Shown here: positions 54,239 to 64,000 of the stretch, in pieces | Layout: each line of letters begins with the position of its first letter | Numbering within the stretch: position 1 is the stretch's first letter | DNA from: Azolla caroliniana | Lineage: Eukaryota > Polypodiophyta | Length of the DNA: 64,000 nt | NCBI GenBank assembly: GCA_043228905.1 | Contig: JBHGNT010000017.1 | Location: 12,338,001 to 12,402,000, forward strand | Direction of reading: 5' to 3' | Notes under the pieces: generated by a model | Databases searched by the model: none | The model's input: the letters and a program-made list of their open reading frames with translations, nothing else | Told to the model about the DNA's origin: nothing | Program-made: the position numbers and the translations under genes

Positions 54239-54703
54239 ATGCCACACTTGAGGGGGAGAACGGGCAAAGACACCAGAACGGGCAAAGGCCAAGAAACTAC
54301 CGATTGCGCCGGTGAGGGAAGAACCGATAGAGGGAGAGACAAGAAGAAGAAAGGAGCCGAGTCGACAAAGGAAGTTGACACATCCAAACAAGTCGGAACA
54401 AGCGGTAGTGGCGGCAGAGTCAAGAAGGACAGAGCCGACCAGAAGAAGAAGGCCAAGACCCGGACATGGTCCGATGTGGTGATGGGCCTGGAACCAGAAG
54501 ACGAATCGGGAGCGACCGATTCGGACAAGAGCTGGAACGAATCGGAGACAGTCGATTCGGTTCCACAAAAGGATTCAGAAGAACCGGTCAATTCAAGGCC
54601 AAGAGGACGAGAAGACAACAAAAGTCGACGCCAACACAAAAGAATCAACGAATTGACAAGCGCCAAAGTCATAGCAGCGAGGGAGCTGAATTGGGCCTGT
54701 TGA
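54239..54703 (+). CDS. Charged ORF between copia pol and 3' LTR (154 aa)
   Basis: MPHLRGRTGKDTRTG start; very rich in Lys, Arg, Glu, Asp, Ser and Thr, with KKKK and KKKAK clusters and no hydrophobic segment. It lies in the position of an extra third ORF. A purine tract CTTGAGGGGGAG occurs both just before it (54246-54257) and just before the LTR (54773-54784), so the coding stretch may have been added between two tract copies. No recognised domain; may be non-coding. Starts at the first ATG after the pol stop. Confidence 0.35.
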   Translation: MPHLRGRTGKDTRTGKGQETTDCAGEGRTDRGRDKKKKGAESTKEVDTSKQVGTSGSGGRVKKDRADQKKKAKTRTWSDVVMGLEPEDESGATDSDKSWNESETVDSVPQKDSEEPVNSRPRGREDNKSRRQHKRINELTSAKVIAARELNWAC

Positions 54704-54784
54704 ACCAGAAGGAGCCGGGTGGAAGGACCGGCTGCCATGGAGACTAACACTACGATCCGAACTCAAGTTGAGCTTGAGGGGGAG

Positions 54785-55194
54785 TGTTGAGCGGCAAGTC
54801 CAACCAGATCCGGATCGGCATCCGAAAGGATGAACCGGATCTGTGAGCCGGTGCACAAGTGAGCCGGTGAGCTGGGGAGCCGGTTAGCCGGATCCATGAA
54901 TAACCGGAAGCCTAGTAGCAGCCTCGACTAGTAGGTAGTTCATGTCTCATAGTTAGTGTCAGACACTTGTGTGAGGATTCAAGTACACTGTACTTCTGTC
55001 AATCCACATGGACTTGTATAATAGTGTTCACTAAACACATACGATGTACAGAGTTTTCGAGTTAGTTTTCGAATAGAGTTTTATGTTCTGCTCTTTATCT
55101 CTCTATCTCTCTCTCCCGCGTATTGCGTATATTCAAGCTCTCCATTAAACCTGCGTTTCGGTTTTCTATTGCTTCCGCACACTATTCTTTTACA
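54785..55194 (+). repeat. 3' LTR of the second-lineage copia
   Basis: 410 bp, TGTTGAGCGGCAAG...TTCTTTTACA, after the purine tract CTTGAGGGGGAG. Rich in (A)GCCGGTTAGCCGG-type repeats at its start, with GTGTCAGACACTTGTGTGAG and TATAATAGTG in the middle. A second copy stands alone at 57057-57482. Confidence 0.9.
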
Positions 55195-55204
55195 ATATCT
55201 GAGT

Positions 55205-55565
55205 GGTCAGGTGGTTCATGAGCAATTCGGGAAGAGAACACTAGAGCGCAGTCAAGTGGATACTCCGGTACTTGACAGGCACCTCGAGTATGTGCCTCCG
55301 ATTCGAATCAAGAAAACCCCAACTTAAAGGATTCACGGGTTTGGACATGTCAGCTAATGTAGATACCAGCCAGTCCACATCCGGATATGTCATGACATAT
55401 GGATGGGGAGCTGTATCGTGGTAGTCAAGGCTGCAAAAGTCTACTACCCTATCAACAACAAAAGCGGAGTACATGGCGGCTGTAGAAGCCGACAAAGAGG
55501 TAATCTGGATGAAGGACTTCATCGGAGAGATAGGGATTTGGTAGGAGGAACCAGATATCCGGTGG
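55205..55565 (+). pseudogene. Copia RNase H fragment
   Basis: VKWILRYLTGTSSMCLRFES, FTGLDMSANVDTSQSTSGYVM, STTKAEYMAAVEADKEVIWMKDF with two TAG stops. Belongs to the first copia lineage (as in 34634-50404), not to the adjacent second-lineage copia. A small isolated relic. Confidence 0.8.
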
Positions 55566-57056
55566 TATGGGATGTCAATGGTAGTTTAGCTATGTCTACT
55601 TCATAGCTCAGGGGTGGTCAGGTGGAACGGGTTCTTCTATCCAATCTATTTTCCTTCTTTTTAATTTATTTTGGTCTATTGATTAGTAATAGACTCTTAA
55701 CCGTAGTATCAGAGCATTTACTAACAACGTTTCTTTTTTGTTTTGATGTTTTTTATGTGTGAGCAATGGGGGATCTAACAAGGCTCATCATGCTCTTCTC
55801 AAGATTAAAACAACATTCTTAACCCCGTATTCTTCTTTAGCGATCTGTCTTCTTTTCTATGATGCATTCTGCTTGGTAGAATCAAATTTGTATTACGTTT
55901 TATTTCTTTTGCATATGATGTTTTCTATGTCACTCTTACCTCTATTCAGCCATCTTTTGGCTATTCTATGGGATGTTTTGGTCTTGACGAGGTTTATGTC
56001 GACTACCTATGCCACTCTACTCTCTATTGAGCCATCACTTGGCCGATTCTACAGGATGTTGTGGTCTTGACGAGGTGCATGTCGACTACTCTAGGGTTTT
56101 TTTACCTTAGGGCATGCTTAACATATCATACACCTATTTGATTATTATCCTAAGTATTTTCTAAATACACAAATTGTCTTTTCATTTATGATTTTCTCAT
56201 AGTTGTCATTTACCCACCCACTATTAACTCTCTTTCTTACCCTTACTTTTATGTTCATCTACACTATTTACGTATGTTTAATGGTGTAACGATTCATGTA
56301 GACTATTTTTTAATATTAAGTGGGCATCACGCCACTTTTTGAACATTTTTTGCAAAGTGTTCTCTAGGTTTAACTCATGGTATCGAGCCTTAGAACTCGT
56401 GTAAAACCACATGAATTCCCCTATTGATGTTTTACTCATAGATCTTAAGTACTACATCTTTTCGCACAACATCACCACCACTTGTATCAACTTGTGACTT
56501 ATGCCACAATTGTGCAAATTACAATCACCATCTTGGGATGGATATGTGCATATCTCGCACCATCCATTTATTTGTGACAAAATTTTTAGTAGATAACACA
56601 TGGTTTTTTGAACCTTGTTTTCGTCACTTCTTGACTCTTATAAGTAGTGACTTATTTTTCTCTTTTTATTCAGAACATTTTCTTGCTACTCGCAAGAAAA
56701 GAATATTACTTGCGATTGCACTTGGTTTTGCATGTAATACACTTTCTCGACCATATCAATACATACTGAGTTGGCATTTTAATATAGGCTAACTAGGAAA
56801 TTACATTGATGCTAGAACCATGGTTGAGCCTCAGGGATCTGCCATGACTATTCAAGATAGAGATCCGTGAAAGACATATTTGCTATGTTTTCCCCCATGT
56901 TTTTTAAAACACCATTGTGTTACCATAGTTATCGGATTTCGAATCACATCTCATATGTCTAGAGGGGTAAAAACGTGAGATGCTTTCTTGGATAAAGTTC
57001 TTCCAATCAAAATTTCAAGCATTCATTTCGCTTGTGTATTTTCTAACCCTCCTTAT
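55566..57056. other. AT-rich relic region, no intact gene
   Basis: Contains GTAGTATCAGAGCATTT near 55711, a mutated initiator-Met PBS, followed by GNKAHHALLKIKTTFLTPYSS-like codons (from ~55760), which may be the start of a degraded copia gag. Two ~75-bp similar blocks (TTGGTCTTGACGAGG..CATGTCGACTAC) occur near 55980 and 56065. The rest (56100-57050) is T-rich with no convincing frame. Confidence 0.4.
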
Positions 57057-57482
57057 TGTTGAGCGGCAAGCTCAACCGGATGCGGATCGGCTGAATAAGC
57101 TTGAGCCGGATCGGCATCCGGAAGGATGAGCCGGATCGGTGAGCCGGTGAGCTAGGGAGCCGGTTAGCCGTATCCATCAGTAAACGGAAGCCTAGTAGTA
57201 GCCTAAACTACTAGGTAGTTAATGTCTCATAGTTAGTGTCAGACACTTGTGTGAGCATTGAAGTACACCGTACTTTTGTCAGTACATATGGACTTCTATA
57301 AAAGTGTTCACTGAACACGTACGATGTATAGAGTTTTAGAGTTAATTTTCGAATAGAGTTTTATGTTCTACTCTTTATATCTCTATTTGTCTCTCCCGCA
57401 TACTGCGTATATTCAAGCTCTCCATTAAACCTGTGTTTCTATGTTTCGGTTTTCTATTGCTTCCGCACACTATTCTTTTACA
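57057..57482 (+). mobile_element. Solo LTR of the second-lineage copia (426 bp)
   Basis: TGTTGAGCGGCAAG...CTTTTACA, homologous to 54785-55194. Flanked by CTTAT on both sides (57052-57056 and 57483-57487), a 5-bp target duplication. It has extra CGGATGCGG/GAGCCGGATCGG units and an extra TTTCTATG near the end compared with the other copy. Confidence 0.9.
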
Positions 57483-57514
57483 CTTATTTATATTGCGCAC
57501 ACACAACGTGCATC

Positions 57515-58940
57515 ATGGAACAAGTTTTGAACACTATTGGAGCGATCTCTCCGACCGAGACCTCTCAACTCCAATCCGCATCTCGCACACAAGCTGAGAT
57601 CACTATTGAGCAATTGCTCACTACTACCTTGAATCAATTGGTTGAAACGAGGCAAGACAATATGGCTTTGGAAAAGAAATTCCAAGAATTGACTATTGAG
57701 TCCAAGAAAGAAGGTGAACCTTCTTTCGTAGTCACGTCATTCGAGGGAGATAAGAAAAAAAGAACCGAGGAGGCCATTAGCACTTGGCTTGGTTGTTGGG
57801 AGTCTCATTTTTAACTCCATCCCAAGAACAATGCTGTAAAAATTGGTTATGTCGGTCGTGAGTTAGGTGGCTGAGTTGTTGCTTGGTGGCGCAGCCTATC
57901 GACTACAAAGAACTTACCCACAACTTGGGAGGTCTCCTCAATGTTTTTAAGAAATAATTCTTGTTGTCACCTTCTCCAAATGAACAAGTGCAAAACTTGC
58001 TCACATTGTCAAGCAAACCATTTACCTCTCTCGAGGATTATGTGTATCATGCTTGGACCCAAATCCAAAAATTGGGACTTACGAGTGAGAAATGGTTTGT
58101 CGCTTGTTTTTTGAATGGTATTCCCAATGGGGATTACCATTGGATTGTCCATGACAAGGACCCCAGAACATTGTAGGAAGCCATCAACATTGTATGCCGG
58201 TCCCATAGAACTTCCAAGAAAGACCACAATAAACATGAATTCGCCAAAACTCTAAATGTCAAGTTCATTAGGAAACGTAAGCAATCAAGTGACACTCTTG
58301 ACCGTGACTAAAAGAGACCCTCTTCTGTGCATATTGCAGGAAGCAGGGCAACACAAAGGATGCCTACCATTGTCTTTGTTACCGATTACGAACAAGGCCT
58401 ACCCTCAATCCTTCAAGGTACAACTCAAGAAGATCGTGGTATAGAGAATGGATAACATAGTGCGTCTAGACTTAATCCATTTACATCTCTCGAGGATTAT
58501 GTGCATCATGCTTGGACCCAGATCCAAAAATTGGGACTTACAAGTAAGAAATGGTTTGTCGCTTATTTTTTGAATGGTATTCCCAATGGGGATTACCATT
58601 GGATTGTCCATGACAAGGACCCCACCACATTGTAGGAAGCCATCAACATTGTACGCCGGTACCATAGGACTTCCAAGAAAGACCACAATAAACATGAATT
58701 CGCCAAAACTCCAAATGTCAAGTTCATTGGGAAACGTAAGCAATCAAGTGACACTCTTGACCGCGACTGAACCTCTTCTGTGCATATTGCAAGAAGCGGG
58801 GCCACACAAAGGATACCTGCCATTGTGTTTGTTACCGATTACGAACAAGGCCTACCCTCAGTCCTTCGAGGTACGGCTCAAGAAGATCGTGGTATAGAGA
58901 ATGGATAATGTAGTGCATCTAGACTTAATCCACGGGAAGG
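57515..58940 (+). pseudogene. Degraded retrotransposon gag with an internal tandem duplication
   Basis: Starts MEQVLNTIGAISPTETSQLQ, then a Gln/Thr-rich helix (LLTTTLNQLVETRQDNMALEKK). Capsid-like FVVTSFEGDKKKRTEEAISTWLGCWESHF, followed by stops, then ALNLL-type sequence (SPNEQVQNLLTLSSKPFTSL, WFVACFLNGIPNGDYHWIVHDKD). A ~459-bp stretch is duplicated in tandem (58018-58477 and 58478-58931). The end of each unit has codons compatible with a broken zinc knuckle. Family uncertain, probably gypsy. Confidence 0.6.
58018..58931 (+). repeat. Tandem duplication, two units of ~455 bp
   Basis: CATTTAC(C/A)TCTCTCGAGGATTATGTG starts at 58019 and 58478. CTTAATCC ends both units (58471-58478 and 58924-58931). 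Offset is 459, falling to 453 after a 6-bp indel near 58310/58769. Identity is about 95% by eye. Confidence 0.9.
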
Positions 58941-58973
58941 GATATTGCGGCAATGAGTGGCCACGAGGGTAAG

Positions 58974-59286
58974 GCGTTATCAGGAGACGGCTACAACCGA
59001 ACCCCCTTCTTACCGTTTACAAATACACCCCTTAGCCTAAACACAGATACGCTTCTGAATCGACATAGAGATAAGAAAAGACAGTACGATTATATTAGAC
59101 GGATTACACACCAAAACTCTGCTCCCTTTTACAATGTTCCTATGCCCTTTATATATACAGGGCATACACGGTTACGCTTGCTGCGTGAACCGTTACATGG
59201 GTTTCATAACACATTTATTATAATAATACGCTTATCCATTAGTCTGCCCTTAGTCTTTGCCTCATTTCTCACTAGGGCGGACAACA
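58974..59286 (-). repeat. Putative 3' LTR of gypsy F
   Basis: The minus strand reads TGTTGTCCGCCCTAG..., with a TATA box TATATATAAAGGG near 59153-59162 and a downstream GTTCACGCAGCAAGCG/CCGTTAC arrangement like the E2 LTR. The left limit is approximate (GATAAC near 58974). No second LTR within the window. Confidence 0.5.
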
Positions 59287-59338
59287 CCTAGCACGCTTGT
59301 GGGACAGTGCCATCGCACGTCGGACCCATCCTCCTTCT

Positions 59339-62035
59339 CTACTTGTAAAATATATCGAGGATATTTGGTTCCGGGCGCTCGTTGTTATTTATCGTAACAG
59401 GCGGTGTCGTCATGAGGGTGGGTTCGCCATTTTCGGGGTTGGTTGGTGGTCCTAGCGCCGTGGTCTCTGACTTCAGTGCGTCCCCCTCTTGTTCGTCGGC
59501 CATCAGTGCCGTGTCCTCTACATCCGGTGCATCTCCCTCTTGTTGGTCAGCCATCATATCCTCCCATAGTGACTCCCTCGGTGGTTCCATGGGGATTTCT
59601 TCTTGTCCGCATGTGGAAGTATGGTCGGGGTCTCTTTGTAGCTCTGGTGGTTATAGTGCGCAAGTGTCCGGCGGCCATGGATCTACTTGTAGTGCCTCAT
59701 TGGCACTGACTTCCAGAGTAGGGGGGATATCGTTTAGTGTTGCCGCCGTAGTGACCTCCGGGGTTTCATCTTGTTCGTTCAAACTCCTGTGCTGTTCCGC
59801 GGAATCGTTATCGAGCAAGCTGGTGGCCTCCGTCTTCTTCGCCTATTTTGCCCTTTGTTGTTCGCTTCCGATATCGTGCAGCTCGTGGAATGTGTCTTCT
59901 TGACTTTCACCGAAGTCCTCTAATAGCTCTGCTATTTCTTCGGTGTGGCGGTCGGCTAAGGACTAGTAATCCTACGTAAGGTTTTCACGAATCGTAGCAT
60001 TGCTTTCTTTGCTTAGCTTGTAAAACCATTTTCCTTATGCCGATTTTCCCAATCCGCCCTGTATATGTGGAGTTCCGCTGCCTATGCCACCCATCGGGCC
60101 CATCCTTTATCTAACACCGCTTGAAGTTGGGCCGTAAACCGTTCTTGTTTTGTTTGGAGCAGGATACATATACGGTCCGTCTTCAGGTGCGTGCGGGCCA
60201 GTGAGTCCTCTAGAACCTTCTTGAGGTTCTCAATTTTCCTCTTGTTGGCCACCGTTGCTTCTTCATAAAGTGTCTTCATTTGTGCCCAGATTTTCGACTC
60301 CTTCTTATGGACCTCCTCTAACCGGCCCATCTTGTTGTTGAGGCGTATTTCGACATCTCGATTGAGTTGGCGCTCATGCTTGAGTTGTTCGTCATACCAC
60401 TTTTGCTTTTTCTGTGCCGCCTCTCTGAGCGCCGTGATGGTGCGTTCCTCTTGGTCGCTTCCTCGTGGAGCTTCTCCCTCTCCGCCTTCATTTGGCAATG
60501 CGCGGCCATTTCTGTGTCGAGCCTGTCCTAAATTGCGTTGATCGCCTTACAACCTTTTTGCCCGACTGTTTGCTTCTCTATCTGAGGACTGTCAGAGTTC
60601 TGACCTAAGCTGGTCGATCTTAGACTCGTCCAGCTCCGTAGACCTTTTTTCCTTAGCCGTTATTGCTTCTTGGGCCTCTACCTCCTCTTGTCGAATCTGT
60701 AGTTCAGTTGCGTGGGAGGCAGGAGTGGAAACTGGTTGTGTCATTGGTGCGCTGCTCTCCAGCTGCGTAATACGCTGGTGCGCTTTATTCGGCTGCTCTT
60801 GGGTTGCTTTTACGCTTTTCCACACGTTTTTGTTCTTGATAGCCATATCTTTGGCCCCCAACATGAACTTTGCCAACTCCTTCTGAACCTCTACTAAGGT
60901 CTCGTTAAGAGAAGGGAGTTCGATCCCTACGCGGAGAACACCCGTGTTTCTTTTCCTACCTACCCGCACTAGTGGGCCTTCTTCTTCACTTTCCACAGTC
61001 TCTTTTAGAGCACGTTGCCTCAATCATTTGTCGTTTGGCGTGCTCTTCGGCCAATCCCTAGGACACCTTAATCTATTGTGTCGCTAGGAACTTCATGAGT
61101 TCATAAGTTGTGCCAAATTGCAAGAGGGAGCCAAATTCGTGGGCCGTGTCCCGGATGTCGGAGTATGACAAAACTTTGCTTTTGCAGTCAACACGCCCGT
61201 ACCGCATTGCGACTGTCCGGTTATTATTGGCCATGGTTTGAACATCAACTTTAATGTTGTGGTGGCCTCTATAGGGGTGGAGTTTTCGACACATGGGGCT
61301 GTATCTTTCACAAATCCGCGGTCGTCCTTTCTATCTAGCCTCCTGCGCTTGGTTTTTCAGTCTTCCGCGTGCCGTCTCTTGCGTCACTTGGGACTCCGTT
61401 GGTTCGTTTGTAGACCGTCCTGCGACGGGATGACTTTTTTTTCACGCGGGTTTGCCTCTTCCACCCATTCCGTCTCCGGGGGGTTAGCTAGTCTTCATTT
61501 TGATGACTGTGTCATGGGTGTCTAACGGGTCGTTTCGGGGGTGGGGAGGCCATGGGGGGGAAGGGCAAAGCTTTTTTCTGGCCTGAAATGCCTGTAAGCC
61601 CTCTCTCAATGTTGGTCCCGTGATGACTTCCCAATCAATGGAATGGCCCTCGAACATGTCTATGACGATGCCTGCTTTCTACTTTGGCATCTTGTAGGCA
61701 TTAGTATGTACGCACCCTACTTCCAACAAGAACTTTGACACTTCCTGAAAGAATGGGTTCGGGATATCCCGTGTTCTATATGCCTTCGCGGATGTTGAAT
61801 ATTCTCCGAAGTACTATTTGAGGGCTCCAGTTGGGGGAATTTCGAAGTGATATTTGCCACTTCCAGATAAACCCAGCTTCTTCCTTATACTGGCGTTTGT
61901 GATGGTGTCGACATTGAGTTTCTTGGCCACCTCTTGTGCATCGAGGTGTGGTGGAGCTTCTGCTACCCAGATGTAGCCTTTGAAGCCCTTGTCGTGTAAC
62001 CATCGCCATAGAGTTGGGGAGATAAAGATCGACAT
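59339..62035 (-). pseudogene. Long coiled-coil region between integrase and 3' LTR of gypsy F
   Basis: Begins MSIFISPTLWRWLHDKGFKG at 62035, with KKLNVDTITNASIRKKLGLS, then broken frames through 61300-61020 (TMANNNRTVAMRYGRVDC, FGSLLQFGTTYELMKFLATQ), a helical Gln/Glu/Lys region (ELAKFMLGAKDMAIKNKNVW, then 60498-60082 REAAQKKQKWYDEQLKHERQ and YEEATVANKRKIENLKKVLE), and an acidic Pro/Thr-rich tail ending ILDIFYK at 59339. Several frameshifts, so reconstructed only as a region. It occupies the position of the env-like ORF of some plant gypsy elements, but I see no signal peptide or membrane anchor. Confidence 0.5.
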
Positions 62036-62758
62036 GTCGTCTTTTGGAGATGGGGGGGAGAGATACTAGGGGGCATGGATCACAAGCTTCTCGGTCTGTG
62101 ATGGCACAGGGAGGGTGGGGAGGAAGGAGAGTGAGGAGAGCGAGGAGAGCGAGAAGAGTAGATAGCTTGGGAATATTTTTGTGATATGTAGAGGAACACC
62201 TGTTGTCTTCTTTTTGTGTGGATGCTAAGTTAGGGTTCAAGAATCTGTGAATCATTGTGTGGACGTGTGTTCTCTCTTTCTTGGAAAGTGTGCATGCATG
62301 TAGTGCCTTTAATAGTCGTGACTGTCGTTTCCCCTTTTTTTTCTTTTTTCTTTTTCATTTCAGACCTAGCGGTTACATCTAGTTTTAAAGTACATTAATG
62401 TTACATGCTTACTAGTGGGCCCCATTTAGTGGCTGTTTCATTCTTTCGAGGAAATGGCCCAAGTATCTTCATCGGCGCAAAACGAGTTTGGCGGTGTGGG
62501 TCCGAAATACGACTTTAATCGAAACCCATTGACTTTTTGACGCAAAACTTCTGCTACCAGGGTGCCTAGTTCGAATGTCCCATTCTTGGCTCCTATTATC
62601 CAGTACGACCCTATCCATCAGAAACGCAGTTTCCCCGGTATCTGTCCCATGCGTGTTTGGAAAACTAAGACGGCTTTCCCAATTAAAAAATGCTTCTCAT
62701 TAGTACCCCGATGTTGGTCTACGAATGCCTTCTACTGCCGCTGCTCATGCTCGAGAAT
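62036..62758 (-). other. Spacer after gypsy F integrase
   Basis: The right part (to about 62560) still reads as the end of pol with stops (integrase C-terminal region). The rest has a T-rich stretch (CCCCTTTTTTTTCTTTTTTC near 62331-62350) and a Pro/Leu-coding run; no separate gene seen. Confidence 0.4.
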
Positions 62759-64000
62759 TCACATGTTGTGGACCCTAGCTTTGTCCAATTTGAGTAGTTT
62801 TTGTAACCGAATTTTCTTGGACTGGTCCTCAGCCAGACATTCGCAGACCTGTATTCGTAAACTTGGTATCTGAAATTCTACAAGCATTACGGCTTCCAGC
62901 CCAAACGTTAGCCGGAATTGTGTTGATTGGACGTTGGTTTTAAAGCTCGTGCGGTATGCCCATAAGGCGTTGTGCAGCTTCATGTCCCAATCCGTGCAGT
63001 TGTCGTTGACGATCTTTTTCAAGATATTCTGAAGTGTTTTATTTGTCCACTCCACGAGACCACTTGCCCGTGTATAATACAACATACTCTTCTTGTTTAC
63101 CATGACGTAATGTTTAGTGAAATCGTAAATGACCTTATGCAAGAAATGGCTTCCTTGATCGTGGATGAGCTCAATATGACAACCAAAACGGCACCAAATC
63201 TGTTCATACAAAAAATTGGTTGTGGAAGCCGTGGTGTTGTCGCCTAACGCTTTCGTCTCCATTCATTTCGTACAATAATCCGTGGTCAATAAAATATATT
63301 TGTTTCCCGTACAAGCCATGGCTGGGGTAAAGGATCCAATGTAATCGAGGCCCCATTTCTGGAAAGGCTCAAGCGGAAGCACCAGCTGGTGGGGCATCCG
63401 TGCTAGCTCCGACGGTTGACTCATTCACTGGTAGAGGTCGCACTCCATACAGTATTCGTACGCGTCCCATAGACCTGCTTGCCATACTTTCCAGGCCGTA
63501 ACATCCCCTCCTGTACCATAGTGAGCTTCTCGTAATACTACATTCTTCTCATCTTGTCATACACCTCACCACCAGATGCCATCGCTTCCCATACGGTATA
63601 AGACCCCTTCGACGAGGCAAAAGTTCCCGTTCCGAATTGCGAGCCTTTTCTTTTCATCCGTTCTTAACTGTGGTGGTGGCATCTCCATGCTTAAGAAGTA
63701 AGTCATTTCCATCAGCCACCTATCCGGGATATTACGCAATATTTTGGCGTTCGGAAAATCGTTGTGCCCTGGTGTTGCTTCCTTGCCATTCTCGATCATA
63801 CTTAGATAATCCGCGATTGTATGTTGTGTCCCTATCCGATGCTGGATCTTGAATTCGAATACCTATAATAGTAGCTTCCATTTGGCTAATTTTCCAGTTA
63901 ATAATTGTTTAGCGACCAGGTACAATAATGTGGTGTGATCCATGTGAAACTTGAATTTCCCACCTAATAAATAATGTCAAATTTTATTGACTCTGTAGAT
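62759..64000 (-). pseudogene. Gypsy F pol (RNase H end and integrase), runs off the window
   Basis: From the window edge: RNase H remnants (YFLSMEMPPPQLRTDEKKRL and upstream), then the integrase zinc-finger region (63570-63400), then DYCTKWMETKALGDNT, FLYEQIWCRFGCHIELIHDQGSHF, YYTRASGLVEWTNKTLQNIL, ALWAYRTSFKTNVQSTQFRL, FGLEAVMLVEFQIPSLRIQ. Typical of the non-chromodomain branch of plant gypsy elements and of the same group as 51669-52837. A few stops. Confidence 0.87.

Noticed and set aside
54226-54750. Membrane protein encoded opposite the charged ORF
   Set aside because: Antisense of a Lys/Glu-rich frame gives Leu/Phe/Ser-rich translations; no independent start signal or similarity.

Overview
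The window is plant nuclear DNA made almost entirely of retrotransposons. Plant origin is indicated by chromodomain Ty3/gypsy elements, Ty1/copia elements primed from initiator tRNA-Met (TGGTATCAGAGC), and intron-bearing genes with plant-like splice sites. The DUF7869-type gene, the sushi/Tf1-like gag with a CLYCGGPGH zinc knuckle, and the LINE ending in a zinc-knuckle domain suggest to me a non-flowering land plant (fern, lycophyte or bryophyte), but I cannot prove this from sequence alone. No intact cellular gene was found.

Layout. 1-1.5 kb: a minus-strand host gene with a TATA box and introns, broken by a 608-bp solo copia LTR. 1.6-3.6 kb: AT-rich DNA with a possible MITE and a 76-bp tandem repeat. 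3.66-6.03 kb: two direct repeats carrying a tRNA-like segment and a TATA box, flanking an unknown 316-codon minus-strand ORF. 6.03-14.43 kb: a decayed DUF7869-type gene split by gypsy A (6998-12594, target duplication CTCGG). 14.8-42.6 kb: one nested stack. Gypsy D (minus, duplication CCTAT) received a LINE in one LTR and gypsy B (22041-39907) in its RT. B received gypsy C in its gag zinc knuckle (26095-33506, duplication GATGT) and a young copia in its 5' LTR (34634-39661, duplication AAGAA; LTRs differ at 2 of 616 sites). 42.6-64 kb: older debris of non-chromodomain gypsy elements, inverted copia pieces, a second copia lineage with its LTR and a solo LTR, and a gypsy with a long coiled-coil region between integrase and 3' LTR, running off the end.

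Most notable signal. The three chromodomain gypsy families (A/D, B, C) share an unusual LTR design. (1) The first ~80 bp of each LTR is an antisense tRNA-like sequence with box B and box A motifs in correct order and spacing. (2) About 33-35 nt past the TATA box, where the transcript should start, lies a short sequence exactly complementary to the first bases after the 5' LTR (11 of 11 in A and in B, 8 of 8 in C). The sequence differs between families but the complementarity is kept, as expected for Tf1-type self-priming rather than tRNA priming. (3) The gag-pol overlap is read in the -1 frame at a GTTAAAC-like heptamer. Together these suggest a self-priming chromovirus lineage in a plant; all copies here are decayed.
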